A stretch of 64,000 nt of DNA from Nocardioides sp. BGMRC 2183 (GCA_008123405.1 VSSA01000008.1:62001-126000), one strand, 5' to 3'. Shown: positions 52,151 to 60,979, counted from the first letter of the stretch. Notes: a model not told the origin generated them from the sequence alone. Translations and numbers: made by a program.

Positions 52151-53041
52151 GTGCCCCACCTCCTCGACCCGTTCAGCTCCGACTTCATGCTGCGTGCCCT
52201 GCTCGGCGGCACGATCGTCGCCGCGATCTGCGGCGTCGTCGGCACCTGGGTCGTCATCCGCGGGATGGCGTTCCTCGGCGAGGCGGTCGGGCACGGCATG
52301 CTGCCCGGGGTCGCGCTCGCCACCGTGGTCGGCGCCCCGGTGCTGCTCGGTGGCGCGGTGAGTGCGGCCGCGATGAGCGCCGCGATCGGCACGCTGCACC
52401 GCCGCGGGCGGCTCTCCTACGACACCGCCATCGGGCTGCTCTTCGTCGGGACGCTCTCGCTGGGCGTGATCATCGTGTCCCACTCGGGCAGCTTCGCCAC
52501 CGATGCCACCGCCCTGCTCTTCGGCGACATCCTGGCGCTCGAGGACGGCGATCTGGTGATGCTGGCCATCGCGCTGGCGGTCGTCGTCGCGATCGCGATC
52601 GGATTCCACCGCTCGTTCGTGGTCTCCGCGTTCGATCCGCGCATCGCCCAGACGCTGGGGCTGCATCCCGCCGCCGCACAGGTCGCCCTGGTCGGCCTGG
52701 TCACCGTCGCGGTGGTCGCCTCCTACCAGGCGGTCGGCACGCTCCTGGTGATCGGACTCCTGCTGGCTCCCGTCGTCGCCGCCAACCGGTGGACCCGACG
52801 GATCCCGACGACCATGGTGCTGGCCTCCGTCCTCGGTGCACTCTCCGTGCTCATCGGCCTGCTCGTCTCCTGGTACGCCGCCACCGCGGCCGGCGCCTCC
52901 ATCGCCTGCTCCGCGGTGCTGCTCGCCACGCTCTCCGCCCTTCTTCGCGGCGCACTCGCGCTCGTACTCGAACGCACCGCGGAGCCCACCTGCGCCGACT
53001 CGTCCGCCCCCACCCCGTCATACGTCGAGAGGACACTGTGA
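52151..53041 (+). CDS. aztB: Zinc ABC transporter permease, AztB/ZnuB-like
   Basis: A 296-residue permease with eight or nine hydrophobic segments of the ABC-3 family. LLDPFSSDFMLRALLGGTIVAAICGVVGTWVVIRGMAFLGEAVGHGMLPG is the characteristic start, and RIAQTLGLHP...VTVAVVASYQAVGTLLVIGLLLAPVVAAN contains the EAA-like ATPase contact. The GTG at 52151 is chosen because TATGGT lies 7 bp upstream with TTGAGA at -35. An in-frame ATG at 52139 would sit inside the -10 element and has no ribosome-binding site. Its stop overlaps the GTG of the next gene. Confidence 0.87.
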   Translation: MPHLLDPFSSDFMLRALLGGTIVAAICGVVGTWVVIRGMAFLGEAVGHGMLPGVALATVVGAPVLLGGAVSAAAMSAAIGTLHRRGRLSYDTAIGLLFVGTLSLGVIIVSHSGSFATDATALLFGDILALEDGDLVMLAIALAVVVAIAIGFHRSFVVSAFDPRIAQTLGLHPAAAQVALVGLVTVAVVASYQAVGTLLVIGLLLAPVVAANRWTRRIPTTMVLASVLGALSVLIGLLVSWYAATAAGASIACSAVLLATLSALLRGALALVLERTAEPTCADSSAPTPSYVERTL

Positions 53042-54300
53042 AATCCCGGACCGCCGCTCCCCTCCTGGCCGCCCTGCTCCTAGGCGTTACCGCCTGCTCG
53101 TCGGGCCACTCCACTGCGACCGAGGATCCGGGTCCGTCGACCGACAGCGCGGGGCACGGCGAGATCGAGGGAGCCGAAGAGGTCGCCGAGGCGCAGCTCG
53201 GCGTGCTGTCGATCGACGCACAGGGCGCCGTCACGCTGCTCGACCTGCTCGACGACTCCTCGACCGACCTCGGCCAGGTCCCACCGCCGACGGCCACCCA
53301 CACCGACGGCCGCTACCTCTTCGCCACCACCGCTGACGGGATCGAGATCGTCGACAGCGGCGTGTGGACCTGGGACCACGGCGACCACTTCCACTACTAC
53401 CGCTCCGAGTCGGGGCTGGTCGGCACCGTGCCGGGCTCGGGACCGGCGACGATCGCCACCGGTCCGCTCTCCACCGCCGGCGGCACCGGCGTGTTCTTCC
53501 CGTCCTCAGGCGAGGCCGTGCTGCTCGACAACGCGGCGCTCGCCAACGGCGAGCCCGATGAGCTCTTCCGGCTCGACCTCCGACCGCACGCGGGGCTGAT
53601 CGCGCCACTCGGCGACGGTGCGGTGGTGACCGTCCCCGACGCCTCCGACTCCGCCACCGGCGACTCCCCCGGCGTTAACGCCGTCCGCCGGTACGACGCC
53701 GACGGCACCCCGATCGCCGGCTCGACCGAGCGGTGTGCGGCCGCCGCGGGCAGCATCACCACGAGTGTCGGGCTGGTGGTCGGCTGTGCCGACGGAGCCC
53801 TCCTCTGGACCGAGGGCAACGACGGCTGGGAGGCGGAGCGGGTCCCCTACCCCGACGGTGTGCAGGCGCCGCCCGCCACCGAGTTCTCCGCGCGCGAGGG
53901 CCGACCCACGGTCGCCGCGCTGGCCGGCCGCAGGGGGATCTGGCTGCTCGACACCCGCGAGCGCACCTGGGAGCTGCTCGACACAGGCGCACCGCTGCAC
54001 CAGGTGGTGGCTGCCGACGACGAGGAGGGACACGTGCTGGCCCTCGATCGGAGTGGACGGGTCCGGGTCTACCTCGCCGGCTCCGGTCGGCAGGTCGCGG
54101 TCTCGCGGCCGCTGCTGAGCGGCGCTCCGGGCAAGCCGATCCCTGCGGGAGTCACGTTGGTGGTGGACGACCAACGGGCCTACCTCAACGACCCCGCCGG
54201 CGAGCGGGTGCTGGAGATCGACTACGCCGACGGTGCGCGGGTGGCGCGCACGCTGACCCCTGCCGTCACTCCCGATTTCTTCGCCGAGGTGGGTCGATGA
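53038..54300 (+). CDS. Beta-propeller lipoprotein of the zinc locus, AztD-like
   Basis: A 420-residue lipoprotein. The GTG at 53038 overlaps the permease stop. The lipobox is GVTAC with Cys20 lipidated, followed by a disordered acidic segment with histidines (HSTATED, SAGHGEIEG). From residue ~52 there are repeated short beta-blades (LGVLSIDAQGAVTLLDLLDD, GRYLFATTADGIEIVDSG, GIWLLDTRERTWELLD). A histidine cluster at 114, 117 and 119 (WDHGDHFHYYR) is a likely metal site. It resembles the AztD periplasmic zinc chaperone and the other propeller gene at 55258. Probably hands zinc to the binding protein encoded next. Confidence 0.75.
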   Translation: MKSRTAAPLLAALLLGVTACSSGHSTATEDPGPSTDSAGHGEIEGAEEVAEAQLGVLSIDAQGAVTLLDLLDDSSTDLGQVPPPTATHTDGRYLFATTADGIEIVDSGVWTWDHGDHFHYYRSESGLVGTVPGSGPATIATGPLSTAGGTGVFFPSSGEAVLLDNAALANGEPDELFRLDLRPHAGLIAPLGDGAVVTVPDASDSATGDSPGVNAVRRYDADGTPIAGSTERCAAAAGSITTSVGLVVGCADGALLWTEGNDGWEAERVPYPDGVQAPPATEFSAREGRPTVAALAGRRGIWLLDTRERTWELLDTGAPLHQVVAADDEEGHVLALDRSGRVRVYLAGSGRQVAVSRPLLSGAPGKPIPAGVTLVVDDQRAYLNDPAGERVLEIDYADGARVARTLTPAVTPDFFAEVGR

Positions 54301-55235
54301 GCCCGCGACGGTCGGTCCTCGCAGGTGCCGTCACCTGGGTCGCGGCCGTCCTCGCCGGTGCGCTCGGAGCCGGGGTCCTCGCCGGCTGCTCGGCTACCTC
54401 CGACGACCGCCCGCACGTCATGGTGACCACCAACATCCTCGGCGACGTGGTCACCGAGATCGTCGGCGACGACGCCCGGGTGACCACGTTGATGAAGCCG
54501 AACGCCGACCCCCACTCGTTCGAGATCTCCGCCCGGGAGGCGGCCGAGTTGCGCGAGGCCGACCTCGTGGTCTCCAACGGCCTGGGCCTGGAGGAGGGGT
54601 TGCAGCAGCACCTGGACCGCGCGAGCGAGGCGGGTGCGCCGACCTTCGCTGCCGGCGACCACATCGACGTCCTCTCCTACACCGAGGGGGAGGCGGACGG
54701 CGCTCCCGACCCGCACTTCTGGACCGACCCGGCGCAGATGATCGCCGTGGTCGACGCGCTGGCGCCGGTGCTCGCCGGGATCGACGGGGTCGATCCGGCG
54801 GTGGTCGAGGAGCAGGCGGCGTCGTACGGGTCGGAGCTGGTGGAGCTCGACGAGGAGATGGCGGGTTCGTTCGCCACGATCCCCGCCGAGCGACGCAGTC
54901 TGGTCACCAACCACCACGTGTTCGGGTACCTCGCGCAGCGGTTCGACTTCCGGCTGGTCGGCGCCGTGATCCCCGGCGGCACCACGCTGGCCTCCCCGAG
55001 CGCCGCCGACCTCGACGACCTCGCCGCGGCGATCGAGGCGGCCGGGGTCTCCACGATCTTCGCCGAGTCCTCCCAACCCGACCAACTGGTCCAGGTCCTG
55101 GCCGACGAGGTCGGGCTCGACGTCGAGGTGGTCGAGCTGTTCACCGAGTCGCTGACCGCCGAGGGCGAGGGGGCAGCGACCTACCTCGACCTGCAACGCG
55201 CCAACACCGAACGCATCACCAACGGGCTCAGCTGA
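54297..55235 (+). CDS. aztC: Zinc ABC transporter substrate-binding lipoprotein, AztC/ZnuA-like
   Basis: A 312-residue lipoprotein; its ATG overlaps the preceding stop (ATGA). The lipobox is LAGC with Cys31. Cluster A-I binding-protein features are TTNILGDVVTEIVGD, His73 (NADPHSFEIS), His140 (DPHFWTDP), His206/207 (TNHHVFGYLAQRF) and the late FAESSQPDQLV with acidic residues. The loop before His140 is short and acidic rather than His-rich, which is the AztC rather than ZnuA pattern, and fits delivery of zinc by a separate AztD-type chaperone. Confidence 0.87.
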   Translation: MSPRRSVLAGAVTWVAAVLAGALGAGVLAGCSATSDDRPHVMVTTNILGDVVTEIVGDDARVTTLMKPNADPHSFEISAREAAELREADLVVSNGLGLEEGLQQHLDRASEAGAPTFAAGDHIDVLSYTEGEADGAPDPHFWTDPAQMIAVVDALAPVLAGIDGVDPAVVEEQAASYGSELVELDEEMAGSFATIPAERRSLVTNHHVFGYLAQRFDFRLVGAVIPGGTTLASPSAADLDDLAAAIEAAGVSTIFAESSQPDQLVQVLADEVGLDVEVVELFTESLTAEGEGAATYLDLQRANTERITNGLS

Positions 55236-55257
55236 GCCCCGACAGAGAGGAATCACC

Positions 55258-56505
55258 GTGCTGCATCCCTACTCCCTCCACCGCCGACGCCGAGGACGCG
55301 GTCTCCGCGCCGCCGCCGTGCTGGCCGCGGCGACCCTGGTGCTCACCGCCTGCGGCTCCGATGCCGACGAGCCCGCGGAGGCGACCGACGCCGAGGAGTC
55401 GACCACTCCGCCCCAGGCCGACGGACCGCGCCTCACGGTCACCTACCAGGACGGCGTCGCCGTGCTCGACGCCGACACCCTCGAGGTGATCGAGGATTTC
55501 GACACCGAGGAGTTCACCCGGGTCAACCCGGTCGGCGACGGCCGCCACGTGCTGCTCACCACCAGTGCGGGATTCCAGGTGGTCGACACCGCGGCACCGG
55601 CGCTGACCGACCTGGTCTTCGAGGCCGAAGCGGCCGGGCACGTCGTACGGCATGGCGACCGGACGGTGCTGTACGCCGACGGCACCGGCGAGACCACGAT
55701 CTTCGACACTCCGGCGCTGGCCGAGGCCGACGGCGCACTGCCCGAGACCACCCAGTGGCAGGCGCCCGAGGCGCACCACGGTGTGTCGATCGTGCTGGAG
55801 GACGGCACCCTGCTCACCACCGTCGGCGACGAGGAGTCCCGCAGCGGCGCAATCGCGCTCCGCAACGGGGGCGATGGTGGGGGCGAGGAGTGGACCGAGG
55901 TCGGCGCCAGCAACCAGTGCCCTGACATCCACGGCGAGGGCACCGCCGCCGACGAGGCAGTCGTCTTCGGCTGCGCCGACGGTGCGCTGCTCTACCGCGA
56001 CGGTGCGTTCGAGAAGCTGCAGGCGCCCGACGAGTACGGCCGGATGGGCAACGCCTACGTCTCCGAGACCAGTCCGCTCGTGGTCGGCGACTACAACGAC
56101 GACCCGGACGCCGAGGGCTACCTCCTCGACACCGTCGCGCTGATCGACACCGACAAGGGGACCTTGAAGCCGGTCGCGCTGCCGAAGGGCATCGAGTACA
56201 CCTGGCGCGGCGTGGTCCGCGGACCCGACGACCTGGCCTACCTGCTCGGCACCGACGGTGCGATCCACGTGATGGACCCCGCCACCGGCAAGCTCACCGA
56301 CGAATACCCGGTCCTCGACCCGTGGGAGGGCCCCGCCGACTGGCAGAACCCGCACCCGGCGCTGGCCGTCGACGGCGACACCGCCTACGTCGCAGACCCG
56401 GCGAACCACCAGGTGCACGCCGTCGACCTGACCACCGGCGAGGTCACCGCGACCTCCCCAGAGCTCGCGGCGGAGCCTAACGAGATGGCGGCTGCAGTCG
56501 GCTGA
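55258..56505 (+). CDS. aztD: Zinc metallochaperone AztD-like beta-propeller lipoprotein
   Basis: A 415-residue lipoprotein. The GTG at 55258 follows GAGAGGAA. An Arg-rich n-region, a hydrophobic stretch and the lipobox LTAC (Cys32) lead to an Asp/Glu-rich linker and then a propeller of about seven blades (LTVTYQDGVAVLDADTLEVI, GRHVLLTTSAGFQVVDTA, HGVSIVLEDGTLLTTVGDEE, GAIHVMDPATGKL, HQVHAVDLTTGEVT). Histidines in AGHVVRHGD, EAHHGVS and CPDIHGEG line the face where AztD binds zinc. AztD is a periplasmic chaperone that passes zinc to AztC. Last gene of the operon, followed by a strong terminator. Confidence 0.78.
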   Translation: MLHPYSLHRRRRGRGLRAAAVLAAATLVLTACGSDADEPAEATDAEESTTPPQADGPRLTVTYQDGVAVLDADTLEVIEDFDTEEFTRVNPVGDGRHVLLTTSAGFQVVDTAAPALTDLVFEAEAAGHVVRHGDRTVLYADGTGETTIFDTPALAEADGALPETTQWQAPEAHHGVSIVLEDGTLLTTVGDEESRSGAIALRNGGDGGGEEWTEVGASNQCPDIHGEGTAADEAVVFGCADGALLYRDGAFEKLQAPDEYGRMGNAYVSETSPLVVGDYNDDPDAEGYLLDTVALIDTDKGTLKPVALPKGIEYTWRGVVRGPDDLAYLLGTDGAIHVMDPATGKLTDEYPVLDPWEGPADWQNPHPALAVDGDTAYVADPANHQVHAVDLTTGEVTATSPELAAEPNEMAAAVG

Positions 56506-56526
56506 GCAGACCCGACGCGATCGCAG

Positions 56527-56564
56527 CGACGGCCCCCGCCTGGGATTCCGGGCGGGGGCCGTCG
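56527..56564 (+). terminator. Strong GC-rich terminator of the azt operon
   Basis: CGACGGCCCCCGCC (56527-56540) pairs perfectly with GGCGGGGGCCGTCG (56551-56564) around a 10-nt loop, 22 bp after the aztD stop. The next ~20 bp show no U-run. Confidence 0.85.
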
Positions 56565-56581
56565 TGTCGGGGTCGCGAGGA

Positions 56582-56725
56582 GGTCGGACTATTCGGCCGG
56601 CCATCGCACACGCCATCCTCACCATCTGCCAGGGGTACGTCGTCCGCTCGGCGATCCTCGGACCGCAGGACCTGGACGCCGCGCTCGCCGCTCTCGACCT
56701 GCTCGGCGGCGAACCGACGCCTTGA
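56582..56725 (+). pseudogene. Remnant of a TetR-family regulator C-terminus
   Basis: An open frame without a start codon encodes IRPAIAHAILTICQGYVVRS, then AILGPQDLDAALAALDLLGG before a TGA at 56723-56725. The pattern (helix with A-x-x-L-T-I-C-Q-G-Y-V-V, then a short helix ending near the C-terminus) is that of the last two helices of TetR regulators. No DNA-binding domain precedes it, because the azt terminator lies immediately upstream. It appears to be what is left after deletion of the rest of the gene. Confidence 0.5.
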
Positions 56726-56755
56726 CGCTGTCGGCCGAGCCGCGAGACTGGACCG
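56722..56755 (+). promoter_or_regulatory. Candidate promoter of the DinB-like gene
   Basis: TTGACG (56722-56727), a 16-bp spacer, GAGACT (56744-56749), 6 bp and the ATG at 56756 form a plausible leaderless promoter that begins inside the stop of the TetR remnant. Confidence 0.4.
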
Positions 56756-57313
56756 ATGACGGGTTGGAACCAGCTGCTGCGCGACCAGTTCGAGTGGCAT
56801 TGGGAGCACCAGCTCGGTGACCGCCTGGCCGGCCTCTCGGACGAGGAGTACTTCTGGGAGCCTGTCGGCGACTGTTGGAGCATCCGCCCCCGTGATCGCG
56901 CAACGACTCCGATGGCCGCCGGCGCCGGTGACTTCGTCATCGACTGGGCCTTCCCCGCGCCGGAGCCGGCGCCGGTCACCACGATCGCCTGGCGACTCGG
57001 GCATGTGATCGTCGGTGTGCTCGGGATGCGCAACGCCTCGCACTTCGGTCGGGCACCTGTCGACTACCTGACCCATTCCTACGCAGCCACGGCGGCCGGA
57101 GCAGCCGAACAACTGGAGCAGGAGCTCGGGCTGTGGCTCGACGGCGTCCGATCGCTCGGCGAGGACGGGCTCGATCGCCCCTGCGGCCCGGCCGAGGGAC
57201 CGTTCGCCGCCGAGCCGATGGCCACCCTGGTGTTGCACATCCACCGTGAGCTGATCCACCACCTGGCCGAGGTGTCGCTGCTCCGTGACCTCTACGCGCG
57301 GACCCGACCCTGA
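56756..57313 (+). CDS. DinB-like four-helix bundle protein
   Basis: A 185-residue protein of the DinB/mycothiol-dependent superfamily. The four-helix bundle opens with LLRDQFEWHWEHQLGDRLAGLSDEEYFWEP. TIAWRLGHVIVGVLGMRNASHF supplies the first metal His, and LVLHIHRELIHHLAEVSLLRDLY supplies the others (HxxE-HH pattern). The WSIRP loop after helix 1 is family-typical. Members are metal-dependent hydrolases or mycothiol S-transferases, or have no known role. The start codon has no Shine-Dalgarno. A hairpin terminator follows. Confidence 0.78.
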   Translation: MTGWNQLLRDQFEWHWEHQLGDRLAGLSDEEYFWEPVGDCWSIRPRDRATTPMAAGAGDFVIDWAFPAPEPAPVTTIAWRLGHVIVGVLGMRNASHFGRAPVDYLTHSYAATAAGAAEQLEQELGLWLDGVRSLGEDGLDRPCGPAEGPFAAEPMATLVLHIHRELIHHLAEVSLLRDLYARTRP

Positions 57314-57350
57314 CGAGCCGACGCGGGTCGGACCAGCGAGGACGACGAGG

Positions 57351-57396
57351 GTGGGGAACTTCGGATCAACCTGCTGCTTGATCCGAAGTCCCCCAC
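57351..57396. terminator. Long stem-loop terminator between convergent genes
   Basis: A 19-bp stem (57351-57369 with 57378-57396, one mismatch) closes the loop CCTGCTGC. The arms include ACTTCGGATCAA and TTGATCCGAAGT. It lies between the DinB-like gene (ends 57313) and the MFS gene (ends 57420), so it serves both strands. Confidence 0.85.
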
Positions 57397-57419
57397 TCCG
57401 CGGGCAGTTGGGGCGTACC

Positions 57420-58781
57420 TCAGACTGCGACGGTCGCGCGAGCGCCTTCTCCCGCGCGGGCGGTCACGCCGGCCGCGTCACTGAGCGAGCGTCCCTTGGT
57501 CTCCGGCGCCCAGGCGAGGCAGACCAGGAATCCGAGGAAGGTCACCACCGACATCGCCAGCATGGTCGAGCCCGTGCCGAACTCGTCCAGCGCGATCGGG
57601 AGCAGGAAGGTGCCGACGGCAGCGCCGATCCGGCTGAACGAGGTGGCGAACCCGACGGCGGTGCCACGGATGTCGGTGGGGAAGAGCTCGGTCGGGTAGG
57701 CCCACTCGAGGATGCTGGGTCCGCCGGAGAACAGCGCGTAGACGGCGAAGCAGACGAAGACCAGCACCACACCGGCGTCCGGCGCCAGCCCGAGGACCGC
57801 GAACGGAACCGTCATCGCCGCGAACGACCACACGATCAGCGGTCGTCGACCGATCCGGTCGATCAACATCACCGCAGGGATCAGGCCGATCAGGAACATG
57901 CCGCTGATGAAGAGCTCACCCATCGCGCCGTCCTCGATGCCGAACCCCTCGAGCAGGGTGCCGGCGAAGGTGTAGAGCGCGAAGAGCGGGATGATCTGGA
58001 ACGTCCAGAACAGCGACACGAACGCGGTGCGGCGCAGGTAGGGCGGGCGGAAGATCGCGGCGTAGGCCGAGCCGCTGCTCTCTCCGCTGGCCAGCACGTC
58101 GAGCTCGGCCTCGGTGCACCGGTGCCCCAGTGCCCGCTCGATGCAGCCGCGGGCGGCCTCGCGGTGACCGTTGGCGACCAGCCAGCGGGGGGACTCGGGG
58201 GTGTTGTGCCGCGCGATCATGATGATCGCCGCCGGGAGGGCGGAGCTGGCCAGCACCCAGCGCCAGGCGTCGTCGCCGGCAGTCTGGACGATCGCGAAGC
58301 CGGCCACCGCCGCGGCGAGTGCCCCGGTGAACCACCAGACCATCAGCAGGCCCATCGCTCGACCGCGCTCCTTGCGGGGCAGCCACTCCGACAGCATTGC
58401 GGTCGCGATCGGGTAGTCGGCACCGACGGCCACGCCGAGGAAGAGGCGCAGCGCCAGCAGGTGCCAGAGGTCCTGGATGAACAGGCAGAGCACGGAGCCG
58501 ACCAGGAGGGCGGCGAGGTCGAGGGTGTACATCAGCTTGCGGCCGATGATGTCGGTCAGCCGGCCGAAGATGAACCCGCCGAGGAAGAGGCCGATCAGCG
58601 CTGCGGCGCCGACCATCCCGGTCTCGGTGCCGGTCAGGTCGAGCTCGGTGGAGATGGCGCCGAGCACGACGCCGATGATGGTGAGGATGTAGCCGTCGAG
58701 GAACGGGCCGCCGGCGGACTGCAGGAGCATCCTGCGGTGGAAGCCGGTGTACGGCGCCTCGTCGATCACGGAATGAGTCAT
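57420..58781 (-). CDS. MFS transporter, metabolite:H+ symporter/sugar-porter-like
   Basis: A 453-residue, 12-helix carrier. Features are GGPFLDGYILTIIGVVLGAIS in helix 1, FGRLTDIIGRKLMYTLD (loop 2-3), RLFLGVAVGADYPIATAMLSEWLPRKERGRA (helix 4 and the following loop), TPESPRWLVANG and EWAYPTELFPTDIRGTAVG. AAGGACA precedes the ATG at 58781. It is the last gene of the operon that runs from beyond the right edge (P5C dehydrogenase, OYE-like enzyme, FAD protein, SDR), 49 bp after the SDR, so it should import the compound this operon degrades. Confidence 0.87.
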   Translation of the reverse strand: MTHSVIDEAPYTGFHRRMLLQSAGGPFLDGYILTIIGVVLGAISTELDLTGTETGMVGAAALIGLFLGGFIFGRLTDIIGRKLMYTLDLAALLVGSVLCLFIQDLWHLLALRLFLGVAVGADYPIATAMLSEWLPRKERGRAMGLLMVWWFTGALAAAVAGFAIVQTAGDDAWRWVLASSALPAAIIMIARHNTPESPRWLVANGHREAARGCIERALGHRCTEAELDVLASGESSGSAYAAIFRPPYLRRTAFVSLFWTFQIIPLFALYTFAGTLLEGFGIEDGAMGELFISGMFLIGLIPAVMLIDRIGRRPLIVWSFAAMTVPFAVLGLAPDAGVVLVFVCFAVYALFSGGPSILEWAYPTELFPTDIRGTAVGFATSFSRIGAAVGTFLLPIALDEFGTGSTMLAMSVVTFLGFLVCLAWAPETKGRSLSDAAGVTARAGEGARATVAV

Positions 58782-58830
58782 CAGACTGTCCTTGTCAGGA
58801 GAGGGACTGGGTGTGTGGAGCGGGCCCGGG

Positions 58831-59589
58831 TCAGGCGTCGCGCCAGGGATTGCGGGTGCCGACGGTCCATCCCCCGTCGACCAAGATCTCGGCACCGCTG
58901 CAGTACGAGCTGTCGTCGGAGGCGAGGAAGGCCGCGACGGTGGCGATCTCGCGGGGTTGACCGATCCGCCGCAGCGGCGCTTCGTCGTACGCCGTGGGGA
59001 CCACGCCGCCGGGAGCGCCCATCTCGGTGGCGACGCCCCCGGGGTGGATCATGTTGACGCGGATGCCGTGCGGACCCAGCTCGCCGACCGCGGCCTTCGA
59101 GAGGGCGAGCAGCGCGGACTTGGTGGAGGCGTAGGCCGCGGTCAGGTCGAGGGGTGCGAATGACGAGACCGAGACGATGTTGACGATGGAGCCGCCGCCG
59201 ATCTCGGCCATGTAAGGTGCGAGGGTCTGCATCCCGAGGAAGACGCCGACCTGGTTGACCTCGATGAGCCTGCGGTAGCGATCGACGGGGGTCTCCTCGA
59301 TCGGGGCCTGGAAGTAGATCCCGGCGTTGTTCACCAGGACGTCGACCTGCCCGAAGGCACGTTGAGCGCTCGCCAGGGCCGCCGCCCACTGGTCAGGATC
59401 GCTGACGTCGAGGTGGACCGCGAGAGCACGGTCGGTGCCGAGGTCGGCCACCAGCGTCGCCGCGTCGTCGTCGAGTACGTCGGCAACGACGACGCGGGCG
59501 CCGCGCTCCACGAAGAGGCGTGCCTCCGCGGCGCCCTGGCCGCGGGAGGCGCCGGTGATGAGGGCCACCTTGCCGGTGAGATCAGCCAT
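58831..59589 (-). CDS. Short-chain dehydrogenase/reductase (glucose/3-oxoacyl reductase type)
   Basis: A 252-residue classical SDR with complete motifs: TGASRGQGAAEARLF (cofactor), VVADVLDDD (Asp for NAD), NNAGIY, catalytic Ser in SVSSFAPLD and YASTKSAL, and the C-terminal SGAEILVDGGWTVG. Its start overlaps the stop of the FAD oxidoreductase gene by 8 bp. It would oxidise an alcohol or reduce a ketone arising in the amine/proline-like pathway of this operon. Confidence 0.88.
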   Translation of the reverse strand: MADLTGKVALITGASRGQGAAEARLFVERGARVVVADVLDDDAATLVADLGTDRALAVHLDVSDPDQWAAALASAQRAFGQVDVLVNNAGIYFQAPIEETPVDRYRRLIEVNQVGVFLGMQTLAPYMAEIGGGSIVNIVSVSSFAPLDLTAAYASTKSALLALSKAAVGELGPHGIRVNMIHPGGVATEMGAPGGVVPTAYDEAPLRRIGQPREIATVAAFLASDDSSYCSGAEILVDGGWTVGTRNPWRDA

Positions 59590-60979
59590 GGTTCGCTCCG
59601 ATCAGGGAAGGTGCTTCGACCGCCTGGAGACGTCCACCGGGCACCGCGAGGGCGCTGAGGATGTCCTGGGCGGCGGCGAAGCCGGTCTGCACGGCGGTCT
59701 CGGTGTACCAGGTGCCGAGGTAGTCGCCGGCGAGCCGGATCCGGCTGTTCCGACGGGTCAGGGCTGCCTGGAGGCGGCCGCGACCCGGGAAGCAGTAGGC
59801 CAGCCCGTGGTGCCACCGTTGGACGTGCGCCTCCTCGACCAGACCGGAGAAGCCCGGGAACAGGTCGTCGAGGTCGCGGTAGTAGGCGTCGAGGATCTTC
59901 GCGTCGGACTGCTCGATCAGGGGACGGGCGAGGCGGGCCGGTGAGAAGGCCATGATGCTGCTGCCCTGGCCGCGGGTCTGCTCCGCGGCCCGGACGATGT
60001 TGGACATGTTGAAGAAGACGTTGAACGCCCGCTTCGGCGTGGCGATCGCATACGAGTCGTCCCAGACCTGTCGGCCGGTCTCGTTGGTGAGGAACGCTGC
60101 GGCGACGTACGGCCCGTATTCGATGCGTCCGAGGGCGTCACGCACGTCGTCGTCGAGGTCGGGGGCGATCCGGGCGGTGACCGGTGCGGTGGTCGCGAGT
60201 ACGACGTGCCGGGCCTTGACCTCGTGCTCGACCCCGAGGTGGCGGTAGCGCACGACGACGTGGTCCTTGCCGTGCACGACCTCGTGCACCTCGGCACCGA
60301 GCCGGCCGGCATCGCCGAGGCCCGCGCCGATGGTCTCGGTCAGCGTGGACGGACCGCCCACGATGTTGCGGGTGAGTCCGCCGGTCTTGTTCCACACGAG
60401 GTGGAAGTACCCGACCCCGGCGCCGGCCGAGACCTGCTCGGGGTCGCCGGCCGAGCGGCTGACGGTCGGTCGGAACAGCGCGTCAGCATCGTGGGGCAGC
60501 TCGCCGACGTACTCGGCGAAGGTGCGGTCGCCGAGGAAGTCGTAGATGCGTTGCTGGCGCACCCGGTAGTCCTCGCCGTCACGGGGAGCGCTGACCTTGG
60601 CGTACTTCAGCACCGCCAAGCGGACCTTGGCGCCCGCCTTGAGCAGCGCGGCGCGGTCGCTCCACGACATCGGGACCCGGAACGGATAGGTCTCGACGCG
60701 GCCCTTGGTCAGCAGGCGGCCGTTCATCGCGAGACCCGCGAGACTGCCGGGGACCGGCGTCGACTCGATGCCGACTGCGGCCATCAGGTCACCGGTCGCG
60801 GTGCCGGGACCGTTGTAGACGTGTCCGCCCCAGTTGAGCCAGTACGGACCACGTCGTTCGGAGCGGATCCGGCCGCCGAAACGGTCGTCCTTCTCCAGTA
60901 GGAGGATGTTGCGGTGTCGGAGACGATGGGCGGCCGACAGGCCCGCCAGACCGCCTCCGACGATGACGGCGTCATACAT
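59582..60979 (-). CDS. NAD(P)/FAD-dependent oxidoreductase, protoporphyrinogen/amine-oxidase-like
   Basis: A 465-residue flavoprotein. The N-terminal dinucleotide motif is AVIVGGGLAGLSAAHRLRHRNILLLEKDDRFGGRIRSE, followed by the amine-oxidase WGGHVYNGP region. The C-terminal FAD contact is IRLAGDYLGTWYTETAVQTGFAAAQDIL. The substrate domain in between is of the protoporphyrinogen-oxidase-like kind. It lies between the OYE-like gene (38 bp upstream) and the SDR (overlap), so oxidation of an amine or ring intermediate is more likely here than haem synthesis. Confidence 0.83.
   Translation of the reverse strand: MYDAVIVGGGLAGLSAAHRLRHRNILLLEKDDRFGGRIRSERRGPYWLNWGGHVYNGPGTATGDLMAAVGIESTPVPGSLAGLAMNGRLLTKGRVETYPFRVPMSWSDRAALLKAGAKVRLAVLKYAKVSAPRDGEDYRVRQQRIYDFLGDRTFAEYVGELPHDADALFRPTVSRSAGDPEQVSAGAGVGYFHLVWNKTGGLTRNIVGGPSTLTETIGAGLGDAGRLGAEVHEVVHGKDHVVVRYRHLGVEHEVKARHVVLATTAPVTARIAPDLDDDVRDALGRIEYGPYVAAAFLTNETGRQVWDDSYAIATPKRAFNVFFNMSNIVRAAEQTRGQGSSIMAFSPARLARPLIEQSDAKILDAYYRDLDDLFPGFSGLVEEAHVQRWHHGLAYCFPGRGRLQAALTRRNSRIRLAGDYLGTWYTETAVQTGFAAAQDILSALAVPGGRLQAVEAPSLIGANHG

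Noticed and set aside
59582-60979. Haem-biosynthetic protoporphyrinogen oxidase (hemY/hemG)
   Set aside because: The general fold fits, but the operon context is amine/proline catabolism and no haem genes are nearby, so only a family-level call is made.
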